A stretch of 37,984 nucleotides of DNA from a virus. The stretch lies in the IMG/VR virus record IMGVR_UViG_3300018424_010528, positions 1-37,984 of that record; one strand, written 5' to 3'. Numbering within the stretch: position 1 is the first letter of the stretch; the number at the start of each line of letters is the position of its first letter. Both the position numbers and the translations under genes were made by a program. Shown piece by piece: positions 9,072-16,604 of this stretch. A model generated the notes under the pieces. The model worked only from the letters and a program-made list of their open reading frames with translations, did not search any database and had not been told where the DNA came from.

Positions 9072-9903
9072 TGCAATGCTCCGTATTTTTAAATGGACAA
9101 AATTTGCAATTGCTATAATTTCGCAATGCAACACCTTTCTTAACATTATAAAGCATTGTGTTAATTAGTTTACTAGATTTTTCTAAAAACTTCGGCCCAG
9201 TTGACACTGTAAATATATCTATACACTTCCCAGGTTTTGCACCTCTTTTTAGAAATACAAAAGCGGTTCTTATATCTTTGACATTGATGTCTTCATATTT
9301 TTTTGACCAAAACAGCTTATACATACCAATTTGTGCTAAACTGTTAAAATCCCTTTTTTTGAGATAAAACCAGCCTCCAGGGCCTGTCGTTTTCCAATCA
9401 ATAATGTAATATAAATATTTATCATTTTTCTTTGGCACTTTTATTATACAATCAATAAAGCCTTTAAATTTTTGATCATGACCTTCTATGTCTTCCATCA
9501 GCAATTCTTCGACTGATAAAACTTGATAATCGGGAAACGTGCTATTCATCCACTCCGGGAATTCACTTAATATTTGCAATGCATATTTAACCCAGGTTTC
9601 TAAATAAACATGTTTGTATTTCTTATCGCTTTCCTTTTTTTCTAAAATAAACTCATCACTATCGTACCTTCTTTCTTTCCACATGTTTTTAAAATCAATA
9701 ATTACTTGATCTTCTGATATTGGTTTTTTTGATTTTAAAAATATCTCAATATGGTTGTGGCATATTGTTCCAAAATCAGCATATTGGTTATCTTGATACG
9801 CATCTAACTTATCAACATATGTCAACTTATGCCTATAAGAACATTCTGCCCATAGCTTAATTTCACTAAACGATATGTGTGCTTTTCCAGTTGGTAACAT
9901 CAT
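9052..9903 (-). CDS. PD-(D/E)XK nuclease, Cas4/RecB-like with Fe-S cysteines
   Basis: A protein of 283 residues with the full motif set of Cas4/AddB-type nucleases: His49 in GTICHNHIEIFL, Asp151 in FKGFIDCI, the Asp169-Trp-Lys171 catalytic triad strand (IIDWKTT), and Gln191/Tyr195 in LAQIGMYKLFW (QxxxY). Four cysteines are placed as in Fe-S nucleases: Cys21 at the N-terminus and Cys266, Cys269 and Cys277 in CKFCPFKNTEHC. The family are 5'-3' or single-strand DNA exonucleases used in recombination and DNA processing. No cas genes are nearby; the gene sits inside a glycan island, so a role in phage DNA recombination or host DNA breakdown is more likely than adaptation. Confidence 0.88.
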   Translation of the reverse strand: MMLPTGKAHISFSEIKLWAECSYRHKLTYVDKLDAYQDNQYADFGTICHNHIEIFLKSKKPISEDQVIIDFKNMWKERRYDSDEFILEKKESDKKYKHVYLETWVKYALQILSEFPEWMNSTFPDYQVLSVEELLMEDIEGHDQKFKGFIDCIIKVPKKNDKYLYYIIDWKTTGPGGWFYLKKRDFNSLAQIGMYKLFWSKKYEDINVKDIRTAFVFLKRGAKPGKCIDIFTVSTGPKFLEKSSKLINTMLYNVKKGVALRNYSNCKFCPFKNTEHCSGGEYT

Positions 9904-9957
9904 AATAATTAATCCTATTTTAAATATATAAGATAATATACCAACAGTTTTGTGTTT

Positions 9958-10935
9958 TTATGTTAAAAAGTTTTTAAAATATATGTAATCAGAATCATAC
10001 ATTTCTTTTGCTAAACTATGCATGTCATATTTAGGTTTCCACCCTAAAACTTTTTTAGCTTTACTTGGATCCCCTAACAACAAAGGCACCTCATGAGGTC
10101 TTAGCAGCCTTTTATCAAACTCAACATGTTTTTCAATACTTAATCCAGCATAATCAAAAACTGTCTTTAAAAACTCTGCTACAGAGTAAGTCTTTCCCGT
10201 CGCTATGACAAAATCATCAGGCACTTTCTGTTGTAACATCAACCACATTGCTTCAACATAATCTTTTGAATGCCCCCAGTCACGTTTGGCTTCTAGATTG
10301 CCTAAATATAATTTATCTTGCAAACCTAGTTTAATTCTAGCTGCAGCTCTTGTAATTTTTCTAGTAACAAAAGTTTCCCCTCTTCTGGGAGATTCATGAT
10401 TAAAAAGTATGCCTGAGCAGCAAAACATATTATAACTTTGCCGATAATTATGCATAAGATTGTGTGAAAAAACTTTAGCGCATGCATATGGTGATGCTGG
10501 CTGCAGCTTTGTAGTTTCACTCTGTGGGTTGACAGGGTTGTCACCAAACATTTCAGAAGATGAAGCTTGATAAAATTTTACTTCCGGGCATAATAATCGA
10601 CAAGCTTCTAATAAACGCAAAGTCCCTGTCGCAACAATATCAACAGTTTCAATAGAACAATCAAAACTTACGCGTACATGACTTTGTGCTGCTAAATTAT
10701 ATATTTCTTGCGGTTTATATTTTGAAATAACTTCGTACATCCATCCGGAGTCATGCATTGAACCATATTTTAAAATAAAATTGTCATTTGATAATAAGTG
10801 GTCTATTCTCCCCGTTGCTATAAGACTAGTCCTTCTTTTAATACCAATAACTCTATAACCCTTTTCGAGTAAAAATTCTACTAAATAAGAGCCATCTTGA
10901 CCAGTGACACCGGTTACTAACGCTGTTTTCTTCAT
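9958..10935 (-). CDS. gmd: GDP-mannose 4,6-dehydratase
   Basis: A protein of 325 residues, a short-chain dehydrogenase of the extended type that converts GDP-D-mannose to GDP-4-keto-6-deoxy-D-mannose in the cytoplasm. The N-terminal NADP site is TGVTGQDGSYL (G-x-x-G-x-x-G). The active site has Ser126/Ser127 and Glu128 in SSSEMFG, and Tyr150/Lys154 in YACAK. The family signature FNHESPRRGETFVTRKITRA is intact. It is slightly shorter than E. coli Gmd (about 373), mainly at the C-terminus. Its product feeds the GDP-fucose synthase gene at 17440-18399 and possibly the PLP enzyme next to it. No mannose-1-P guanylyltransferase is in the window, so GDP-mannose must come from the host or elsewhere. 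Confidence 0.95.
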   Translation of the reverse strand: MKKTALVTGVTGQDGSYLVEFLLEKGYRVIGIKRRTSLIATGRIDHLLSNDNFILKYGSMHDSGWMYEVISKYKPQEIYNLAAQSHVRVSFDCSIETVDIVATGTLRLLEACRLLCPEVKFYQASSSEMFGDNPVNPQSETTKLQPASPYACAKVFSHNLMHNYRQSYNMFCCSGILFNHESPRRGETFVTRKITRAAARIKLGLQDKLYLGNLEAKRDWGHSKDYVEAMWLMLQQKVPDDFVIATGKTYSVAEFLKTVFDYAGLSIEKHVEFDKRLLRPHEVPLLLGDPSKAKKVLGWKPKYDMHSLAKEMYDSDYIYFKNFLT

Positions 10936-10948
10936 TGTGTTTACCTAT

Positions 10949-12100
10949 TTAAATTGTTTCTGTTATAATATTAACTATATTATCAATATTTTTAAAAGTT
11001 AAATTTTGATGATTAGGTATATAAAAACCATATTTAGAAACATAATCAGCATTTTTTAATTTTTTTACACCATACCTTGAAACATACATTGGCTGTCTAC
11101 CCATTGTGCCACAAATAAGCGGTCTACACTCGACATTGTTTTTTAATAAGTTAGCAACTATTTTGTCCCTTTTTTCATGTATGATAGGATAACAAAAACT
11201 AGATATAAACGTATTTTTTCTATAGACTGGTTTCCAAAAAGAATCCGGTAAGGATTTTTGGTAATGCTTGTAATTTTCCTCACGCTTTTCTGAATAAGGT
11301 TTTATTTTTCCTAGCTGTTTTAGTCCTAAATATGCTTGCAAATCTGTGGCACGCACATTGAAACCCGGGTAGTAGAAAGTATATAAAGCATCAAAGTCAG
11401 ATACGTTATGTTCTTTTCGTAATGCTTTTTGTTTGTTTGTGTTTAGATCTCTGTCCCAACCATGATTTCTTATTGATTTTAAAATGCAATTCATTTCATC
11501 ACAGTTTGTAGAAATTATACCACCTTCAATCGTAGAAATGTGATGACCAAAATATAATGAAAAACAAGACATTAAACCAAAATTACCAAGCTGTTTCCCC
11601 TTGTGCTGAGAATACAAAGATTCACAAACATCTTCAAGTAATACAACGTTATACTTTTGACATATATCTACAATACTATCCATTTTAGGAACTAGGCCTA
11701 AAACTGAAACTAATATCAAAGCACTTGGTTTTTCATCAGCACATAGTTTTTCCAAAGCATCTAGGTCAACTGATAAGTCATCTAGATTGCAATCACATAA
11801 TATTGGTACAAGGCCTAACTGTATAACTGGTGCTAAATCTGTTGCCCAAGAAATTGCCGGCACAATTATTTTGTCACCGGGCTTTATTTTTTTTGCAACT
11901 ATTAGTGCATATAACATTAAAAGTATTGCAGAAGAACCGGAGTTAACATAAGTAGTGTAACCAACACCCTGAAAAGATGCCCATTCTTTCTCAAACTGTT
12001 GAGTTATTGGCCCTTTAGTTAATCTTGGGTTTGTTTTCAACCAACTAATTAAGTATTCTATGTCACTGTAGTCAATAGTATCTTGTACTAATTTTATCAT
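10949..12100 (-). CDS. DegT/DnrJ-type PLP sugar enzyme; likely ColD/RfbH-like 3-dehydratase
   Basis: A protein of 383 residues starting at ATG 12100. GGAG lies six bases upstream and ATGA overlaps the previous stop, so this start is better than the in-frame GTG at 12112. The fold is that of sugar aminotransferases (VNSGSSAILLML PLP-phosphate loop, LLEDVCES acidic motif). At the Schiff-base position (residue 186) the lysine is replaced by histidine in FGHHISTIEGG. This replacement defines the 3-dehydratases RfbH/DdhC and ColD, which remove the 3-hydroxyl instead of transaminating. ColD acts on the product of Gmd, and a gmd gene follows directly 13 bp downstream. A colitose-like 3,6-dideoxy sugar is therefore possible. 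The assignment is from motif alignment by eye. Confidence 0.8.
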   Translation of the reverse strand: MIKLVQDTIDYSDIEYLISWLKTNPRLTKGPITQQFEKEWASFQGVGYTTYVNSGSSAILLMLYALIVAKKIKPGDKIIVPAISWATDLAPVIQLGLVPILCDCNLDDLSVDLDALEKLCADEKPSALILVSVLGLVPKMDSIVDICQKYNVVLLEDVCESLYSQHKGKQLGNFGLMSCFSLYFGHHISTIEGGIISTNCDEMNCILKSIRNHGWDRDLNTNKQKALRKEHNVSDFDALYTFYYPGFNVRATDLQAYLGLKQLGKIKPYSEKREENYKHYQKSLPDSFWKPVYRKNTFISSFCYPIIHEKRDKIVANLLKNNVECRPLICGTMGRQPMYVSRYGVKKLKNADYVSKYGFYIPNHQNLTFKNIDNIVNIITETI

Positions 12101-12885
12101 ACTAAACTCCACCTGTTAGGTATTAAATCATTTGAATTTATATTATTAGAGAACCATTTTTTTGGTGCTATTATTTTTTTGTCATCTTTTTCATACAACC
12201 AAGTAGACCACCATGAATAGGTTGAATTACTCATTATAACATTATTAAACAAACCCATTATGTAAAAATCATATATGTCACATGCACTAGTAAAATACGT
12301 ATGCTCTTTACCAAAATAATTAGCACACCAAGAAATATCATCGGAGAAAAAAATAAATTTTTTATTCTCGAATTCACGCATTGCATCAATGTAATAATTA
12401 GTATCCTCTGCTAGATTCGTATGTACATTAGACAAATTTACATAATCGCCGCGGCGTACATGTACACAAGCATAATCATTTAAGTTTGTCGCAAATAAAT
12501 CCGGGTGCAACTGTTTTATAACTTTAATTTGCTTGTCGGGCATGCTTAATAATTTTTTAATCAAATGACCATTGTGAAAAAAATATTTTTCTGATTGGAA
12601 ATATCCATTTAGCAGCATATTTGGGCTGTATCGAATTGGATTAAATGCGAATTCTTTCTCACTGCACACATTAAATTTAAAAGATTTTATTAGGTTATGT
12701 GGTAAAAAATTTATTTTGTTGTAATAAGTATTCATATATAACATTGTTTCATGCAGCTTAGGGGTTGTACCAGCAACAGTGTTAAAATAGACTGTCGATG
12801 CACCATTATCAATAGCCAATGATTCTGCAGTGGCAATTTGAAAAAGCTGATTTCCAAAACGACCCATTAAGTTAACTGATATCAT
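12097..12885 (-). CDS. GT11 fucosyltransferase-like (alpha-1,2 type)
   Basis: A protein of 262 residues. It carries the three GT11 hallmarks: an N-terminal GRFGNQLFQ loop (residues 8-16), HVRRGDY (142-148), the basic GDP-binding motif, and SNSTYSWWSTWL (219-230). GT11 enzymes transfer L-fucose from GDP-fucose, or colitose in some O-antigen systems, in alpha-1,2 linkage. Both possible donors can be made from the Gmd product encoded two genes downstream. The protein has no membrane helix, so transfer is cytoplasmic. The gene overlaps the PLP enzyme gene by four bases, which supports a shared function. Length is typical for bacterial GT11 (270-300). Confidence 0.92.
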   Translation of the reverse strand: MISVNLMGRFGNQLFQIATAESLAIDNGASTVYFNTVAGTTPKLHETMLYMNTYYNKINFLPHNLIKSFKFNVCSEKEFAFNPIRYSPNMLLNGYFQSEKYFFHNGHLIKKLLSMPDKQIKVIKQLHPDLFATNLNDYACVHVRRGDYVNLSNVHTNLAEDTNYYIDAMREFENKKFIFFSDDISWCANYFGKEHTYFTSACDIYDFYIMGLFNNVIMSNSTYSWWSTWLYEKDDKKIIAPKKWFSNNINSNDLIPNRWSLV

Positions 12886-12896
12886 ATTTTCCTTTA

Positions 12897-13562
12897 TTAA
12901 AAATTAGATTTGATACTTAATCCACCATCAACCACAATTGTTTGGCCAGTTATACAGTTATTTTTTGTTAGAATAAAATCAACTGTAGTGTAAATATCAT
13001 TAGGTTGTACTAAATTTTGCATTGGCATTAGTGTTATTAAATTTTTAAAATCTTTTTTACTTAAGGTATTTCTTAACAAATCAGTTTCAGTAGGTCCAGG
13101 GGCAACACAATTTATTTTAATATTATATTGTGCATATTCTATTGCCAAAGCTCTAGTTAGTCCCTCAAGACCAGCTTTTGTAGCAGTATAACCTACCCGG
13201 CCAATTCTCACATTATTTGATGCAATTGAACCAATGTTTATGATTGAACCACTTTTGTGGCTTTTCATATTTTCAGCTGCGGCTACGCTTAAAGCAAATG
13301 CAGCTTTTAAATTAATGTTTAAAAGTTTGTTAAAAGAAACCACATTTTTATACTCAGGTAAATCGACAACACCCATACAATTTATAAAACCGTCGATTTT
13401 TTTAGTATTACGTATTTTTTCGGCAATATTTTTTACGTCACTATCAGATTCCGCATTAAAATCTTTACTCGAGTAACCAGTGATATTGAAACCTTGATTT
13501 TTATATTTATTAAAAATGTAATGACCAATTGAGCCAGTATGTCCAAGCATTATTAAATTCAT
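12897..13562 (-). CDS. Short-chain dehydrogenase/reductase (SDR)
   Basis: A protein of 221 residues, a classical SDR: N-terminal GHTGSIG nucleotide loop (residues 7-13), INCMG (about 60-64, the NAG equivalent), Ser112 in INIGSIAS, the Tyr125-x3-Lys129 pair in YTATKAG, and a C-terminal INCVAPGPTETDL and TGQTIVVDGG as in FabG-like enzymes. The glycine loop is one residue pattern off the usual TGxxxGIG. It overlaps the cytidylyltransferase-cupin gene by four bases (ATGA). It belongs to a four-gene string with that gene, a HAD phosphatase and a SIS isomerase, so it probably reduces or oxidises a sugar intermediate. The substrate is unknown. Confidence 0.9.
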   Translation of the reverse strand: MNLIMLGHTGSIGHYIFNKYKNQGFNITGYSSKDFNAESDSDVKNIAEKIRNTKKIDGFINCMGVVDLPEYKNVVSFNKLLNINLKAAFALSVAAAENMKSHKSGSIINIGSIASNNVRIGRVGYTATKAGLEGLTRALAIEYAQYNIKINCVAPGPTETDLLRNTLSKKDFKNLITLMPMQNLVQPNDIYTTVDFILTKNNCITGQTIVVDGGLSIKSNF

Positions 13563-14749
13563 TTAAATCTCTTAGGTGGCTCATTGTTTTCATATATGTG
13601 AGCAAAATTTCTCTCTCCACAAGCTAATCTTATACCTGGTTTATCGCCAACACATGTAATTCTGTGATTTATTCCTTTTTTTGCATAAACAACATCGCCT
13701 TTTTTTGCAATAACCGGTTCAAACCCGTCTATTTCAAATGCAAATTTACCATCCATAACAATCCAGAACTCATCTTTAGTTGGGTGATTGTGCCATCTAC
13801 AGCCTTCACCCGGTACTTGTTGGATAAAACACGCTTGATCATTGTCCGTGATAATGACTGGGTAACACCATGACCCGGTGCCCATTTCATTTTTAGCAAT
13901 ATATATATTGTTTAGAATTTGATTATATGTTACTTTTTCAGATTGTGTACAACCATCTTTCTCAATTAAATCTTTTAATTCTCGTTCTATGCTAGTTGTT
14001 TCGATTGTTAATTTTTTTTGTCCGACATTTTCAATACGTTTTGCATGTGATAAACAAGCTTCAGCAATGTATAAATCTTCCCAGTCGTCAACGTCTATAG
14101 CTTCCAGCTTGTTTATTGGGTGCCAACCAATTTTGCCAACAAACGATGGACTTTGATTTTTTTCATAAGCGTCTCTAAATGATGTAATTTTCCATCCGGA
14201 AATTGCCCAAGCTATCTCTGAAACAACTTTTAAATCTTGTGTTGGAGTCTTCTTTTTTAAAGAAAAATTGATAGGTGCGGAAGAAAGCAAACACTCTTTT
14301 TGGTGGTTGTTAACTGCAAAGCAAGAATCTAAATCTTCATCTAACATTTTTTGTACAAAAGAATTAATGGTTGAAGCTTTTAAAAGTGGTGATGTGGTAT
14401 GCACTTGTATTAATATGTCAGCATCAACATTATTAATAAAATCATAGAGGTAGTGATCGTGTACCTGACATCTTTTTCCATTGCAATCTGCAGATGCATT
14501 TTTCATCTTGCAGCTAGTCCCACCATAGTTTGATAATCTATCAACGCACTTTACTTCTTTAAAATTTAAATTTACGAAGTTTTTAATTTCCGGAATATCA
14601 GTACTTACAAACACATCGTTTATGGCAGTTGTTTTTGTTAAAGCGGAAAGTACATAACTTATCATTGGTTCACCATCGACCAATAAAAGGTTTTTATTTG
14701 GTAACCTTTGCCCACCAGATAGCGCTGGTACTATTGCAACTATTTTCAT
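13559..14749 (-). CDS. Cytidylyltransferase-cupin fusion (NeuA/KdsB-like)
   Basis: A protein of 396 residues with two domains. Residues 1-235 are an acylneuraminate/Kdo-type cytidylyltransferase: IVPALSGGQRLPNKNLLLVD is the nucleotide loop, LIQVHTTSPLL the TSP motif, and EAIDVDDWEDL the C-terminal metal/sugar motif. Residues 270-396 are a cupin: His320-x-His322-x4-Glu327-x6-Gly334 and His362 form the metal site. Between residues 75 and 99 is an unusual Cys/His insert (Cys80, Cys89, Cys94, His97, His99). The first domain would activate a sugar acid with CTP. The cupin could isomerise or epimerise a sugar, or sense it. The gene is coupled by overlaps to the HAD gene before and the SDR after. 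Confidence 0.88.
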   Translation of the reverse strand: MKIVAIVPALSGGQRLPNKNLLLVDGEPMISYVLSALTKTTAINDVFVSTDIPEIKNFVNLNFKEVKCVDRLSNYGGTSCKMKNASADCNGKRCQVHDHYLYDFINNVDADILIQVHTTSPLLKASTINSFVQKMLDEDLDSCFAVNNHQKECLLSSAPINFSLKKKTPTQDLKVVSEIAWAISGWKITSFRDAYEKNQSPSFVGKIGWHPINKLEAIDVDDWEDLYIAEACLSHAKRIENVGQKKLTIETTSIERELKDLIEKDGCTQSEKVTYNQILNNIYIAKNEMGTGSWCYPVIITDNDQACFIQQVPGEGCRWHNHPTKDEFWIVMDGKFAFEIDGFEPVIAKKGDVVYAKKGINHRITCVGDKPGIRLACGERNFAHIYENNEPPKRFK

Positions 14750-15132
14750 ATTCCTAAATCATCCATATTGTCAAACACATTTTCCCATGTGGTAAATCTT
14801 ATCGCTTTGTCATCAATGTAAGCAACAGCACGAGGCTTTTCTGCTGTTACTTCTTTTACATATTTTAATATGCCGTGTTTTTGCAACCAATCCTTAATGA
14901 GTTCTACACCAGTCTTACCATTTATTAACATTCTATCTGTTCTCGCTTTTGCGCTAAAAACTACAATGTCATATTTTTTAGATATTTTTTTAATTGCTTC
15001 TATAGAACCTGGAACAGGTACATCATAAACGGTGCCATCAAAAAAACCTTTAGAGTTTGCATGAATAACGCCGTCAAAATCTATACCTATTTGTTTAGTT
15101 TCATCATCAAATGAATGCAATCTTGGTATCAT
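14746..15132 (-). CDS. HAD-family phosphatase, small
   Basis: A protein of 128 residues. It has the HAD motifs: Asp18-x-Asp20 in IGIDFDGVIH, Ser60 in IVVFSAKAR (motif II), Lys99, and Asp107/Asp108 in AYIDDKAIRF (motif IV). There is no cap domain, which fits the small capless type (KdsC/GmhB-like or capsule-linked hydrolase). It would remove a phosphate from a sugar phosphate. It starts 1 bp after the GmhA-like isomerase and overlaps the cytidylyltransferase by four bases, giving an isomerase-phosphatase-activator order. The exact substrate cannot be read. Confidence 0.85.
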   Translation of the reverse strand: MIPRLHSFDDETKQIGIDFDGVIHANSKGFFDGTVYDVPVPGSIEAIKKISKKYDIVVFSAKARTDRMLINGKTGVELIKDWLQKHGILKYVKEVTAEKPRAVAYIDDKAIRFTTWENVFDNMDDLGI

Positions 15133-15133
15133 A

Positions 15134-15712
15134 TTAACCTCGCAAAGATGAGTTAACTAATCTTTTCTTTTCTTCATTTATCGATGGACACAAACTGCCG
15201 ACAGCATGAACAACATCATAAAACAACATCATACACAAAACCTCAACAGTGTGAAAATATTTACAATTAAAAGTAAGTTCATCGATACCGGCACTTAAAT
15301 TTTGTGATTTTTGGCCGCTTATTAGAAAAGTCTTATAATTATTTTTTTCAGCCCAGTCTAGTGCATTAACAACATTAGTAGAGTTTCCTGAACATGACAT
15401 GCCTATTACTAAACATTTCTCGGGTGAATCAACAGAAGACGTTGTTTCTAACCATCTAACAAATAGATTTTCAAAACCATGATCATTAGCATTACTAGTA
15501 ACAAAGCCAACCGAATCAAATGAATAAGCTACTTTGTTTTTAATTAACCTGGTTAAATCTGTTGACATGTGTCCTGCGACAAAATGCAAACCACCATTTC
15601 CTAGCAAGTAAATTCTATCAACTTTTTTAATTTTATCAACTAAATTTTTATATTCATCGCTGTCGATACTTGACGCTAATTTATTTTCGATATTTTCAAA
15701 ATCTATGTGCAT
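15134..15712 (-). CDS. SIS-domain sugar isomerase, GmhA-like
   Basis: A protein of 192 residues, the length of phosphoheptose isomerase GmhA. Residues 35-50 (YLLGNGGLHFVAGHMSTDL) match the GNGGS-x-x-A loop, and GMSCSGNSTNVVNAL (104-118) is the SIS phosphate-sugar loop. HTVEVLCMMLFYDVVH (154-169) fits the GmhA metal-binding helix (His154, Glu157). GmhA converts sedoheptulose 7-P to a manno-heptose 7-P. The second position of the glycine loop is Leu instead of Ser, so substrate may differ. The downstream HAD phosphatase is consistent with heptose or ulosonate synthesis, but a heptose kinase is missing from the window. Confidence 0.82.
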   Translation of the reverse strand: MHIDFENIENKLASSIDSDEYKNLVDKIKKVDRIYLLGNGGLHFVAGHMSTDLTRLIKNKVAYSFDSVGFVTSNANDHGFENLFVRWLETTSSVDSPEKCLVIGMSCSGNSTNVVNALDWAEKNNYKTFLISGQKSQNLSAGIDELTFNCKYFHTVEVLCMMLFYDVVHAVGSLCPSINEEKKRLVNSSLRG

Positions 15713-15749
15713 ATTTACCTCTAATTTTTATAATATAATACTATTAGAC

Positions 15750-15763
15750 TTAAACATGTTTAA
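15750..15763. promoter_or_regulatory. 14-bp perfect palindrome, candidate operator
   Basis: TTAAACATGTTTAA is a perfect dyad in the 58 bp gap before the GmhA-like gene. It is followed on the minus strand by an AT-rich TATTATATTATAAAA stretch that could supply a -10, then AGAGG and the ATG at 15712. The placement fits an operator or internal promoter for the isomerase/phosphatase/cytidylyltransferase/SDR string. No transcription factor is known to match it. AT-rich palindromes of this size can arise by chance. Confidence 0.3.
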
Positions 15764-15770
15764 ATTATTC

Positions 15771-16583
15771 TTAAGTTTTTTTATATTCTAGAACAGAATT
15801 TATATTGCCATTTTCTATTAGAGAATACAGCTTAACACCGACTTTTTTGCTATCATCTTTAATTAACTTGATGTATTTTATAGTTTCATCTCTCCCTTTG
15901 GCCTTCATAAGGGTTAAACCCAATTTTTTCCTAGGTTTAACACCATTTTTTGGACTGTTGTTAACATACCCTTTGCTGTAATCTAAATCTACTCCGGATA
16001 TATTTATATTCTTGCAGCCAAGTATTATAGCTAACTTTAACATATGTGTTGCGACAGTATGACATCTTCCACCGTTTTTGTGATAATACATATAGTCACT
16101 TTGTCCAATGTAATCACAGTATACTTCATTTAGTGTCCTTTTACATGCGCTAATATTTATTTTTTTTAACTCCGGAGGACAAAAAAGACAATCGGAAAAG
16201 GGGACAAAATCGCAAGACACTAAGTTTAAATCATGCTGTAAATGATTTTGATCATAAAATTTGTCATGCTTCAGATATACGTATTTTTTTCTATAACTAG
16301 CATTACAAGCTCTATAACAATATACCAATTTTGTATTTCTAAATTTGTTATACTTTTTATAGTTTTGTTCAATATTAAATTCAGGTAAATTGTTAGCAAT
16401 CACCCAGTAATCTGGCACAATATCCGTCATTGCATCAATGTGATTACATGAAATAATAACAGTTTTCTCTCTGTCAATAGTTTTTAAAAAATCTAAACTA
16501 TTTTTTAATGATGGTCCTAAACCTAGAACATAACAATCTTTATTTAATTCTTTATTTATTAATTTTTCAATGCTACAAAGCAT
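15771..16583 (-). CDS. DUF115/GT42-like protein (possible sialyltransferase-type)
   Basis: A protein of 270 residues. The N-terminus has a CYVLGLGPSLKNSLDFL glycine loop and a later PDYWVIANNLPEF, and residues about 180-205 read HMLKLAIILGCKNINISGVD. This G-x-GPSL plus LGCKxIxISGVD layout is shared by DUF115 (MptE-like) proteins and by GT42 sialyltransferases such as Campylobacter Cst. A CTP-using sugar activator two genes downstream would fit a CMP-sugar transferase. It is rich in Cys, Tyr and Lys with no membrane segment. Family level is uncertain between the two options. Confidence 0.6.
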   Translation of the reverse strand: MLCSIEKLINKELNKDCYVLGLGPSLKNSLDFLKTIDREKTVIISCNHIDAMTDIVPDYWVIANNLPEFNIEQNYKKYNKFRNTKLVYCYRACNASYRKKYVYLKHDKFYDQNHLQHDLNLVSCDFVPFSDCLFCPPELKKINISACKRTLNEVYCDYIGQSDYMYYHKNGGRCHTVATHMLKLAIILGCKNINISGVDLDYSKGYVNNSPKNGVKPRKKLGLTLMKAKGRDETIKYIKLIKDDSKKVGVKLYSLIENGNINSVLEYKKT

Positions 16584-16604
16584 AATAACAGTATCCTAAA
16601 ATTC

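Noticed and set aside
9072-9146. Longer N-terminus for the GT4 gene
   Set aside because: It would add 25 non-conserved residues overlapping the nuclease gene; GTG 9071 has a proper GGAG site.
9052-9903. CRISPR-associated locus suggested by the Cas4-like gene
   Set aside because: No repeat-spacer array and no cas1, cas2 or effector gene in the window.
10326-10547. Minus-strand frame of 73 codons within gmd
   Set aside because: Same-strand shadow in another frame; the gmd frame has all catalytic motifs.
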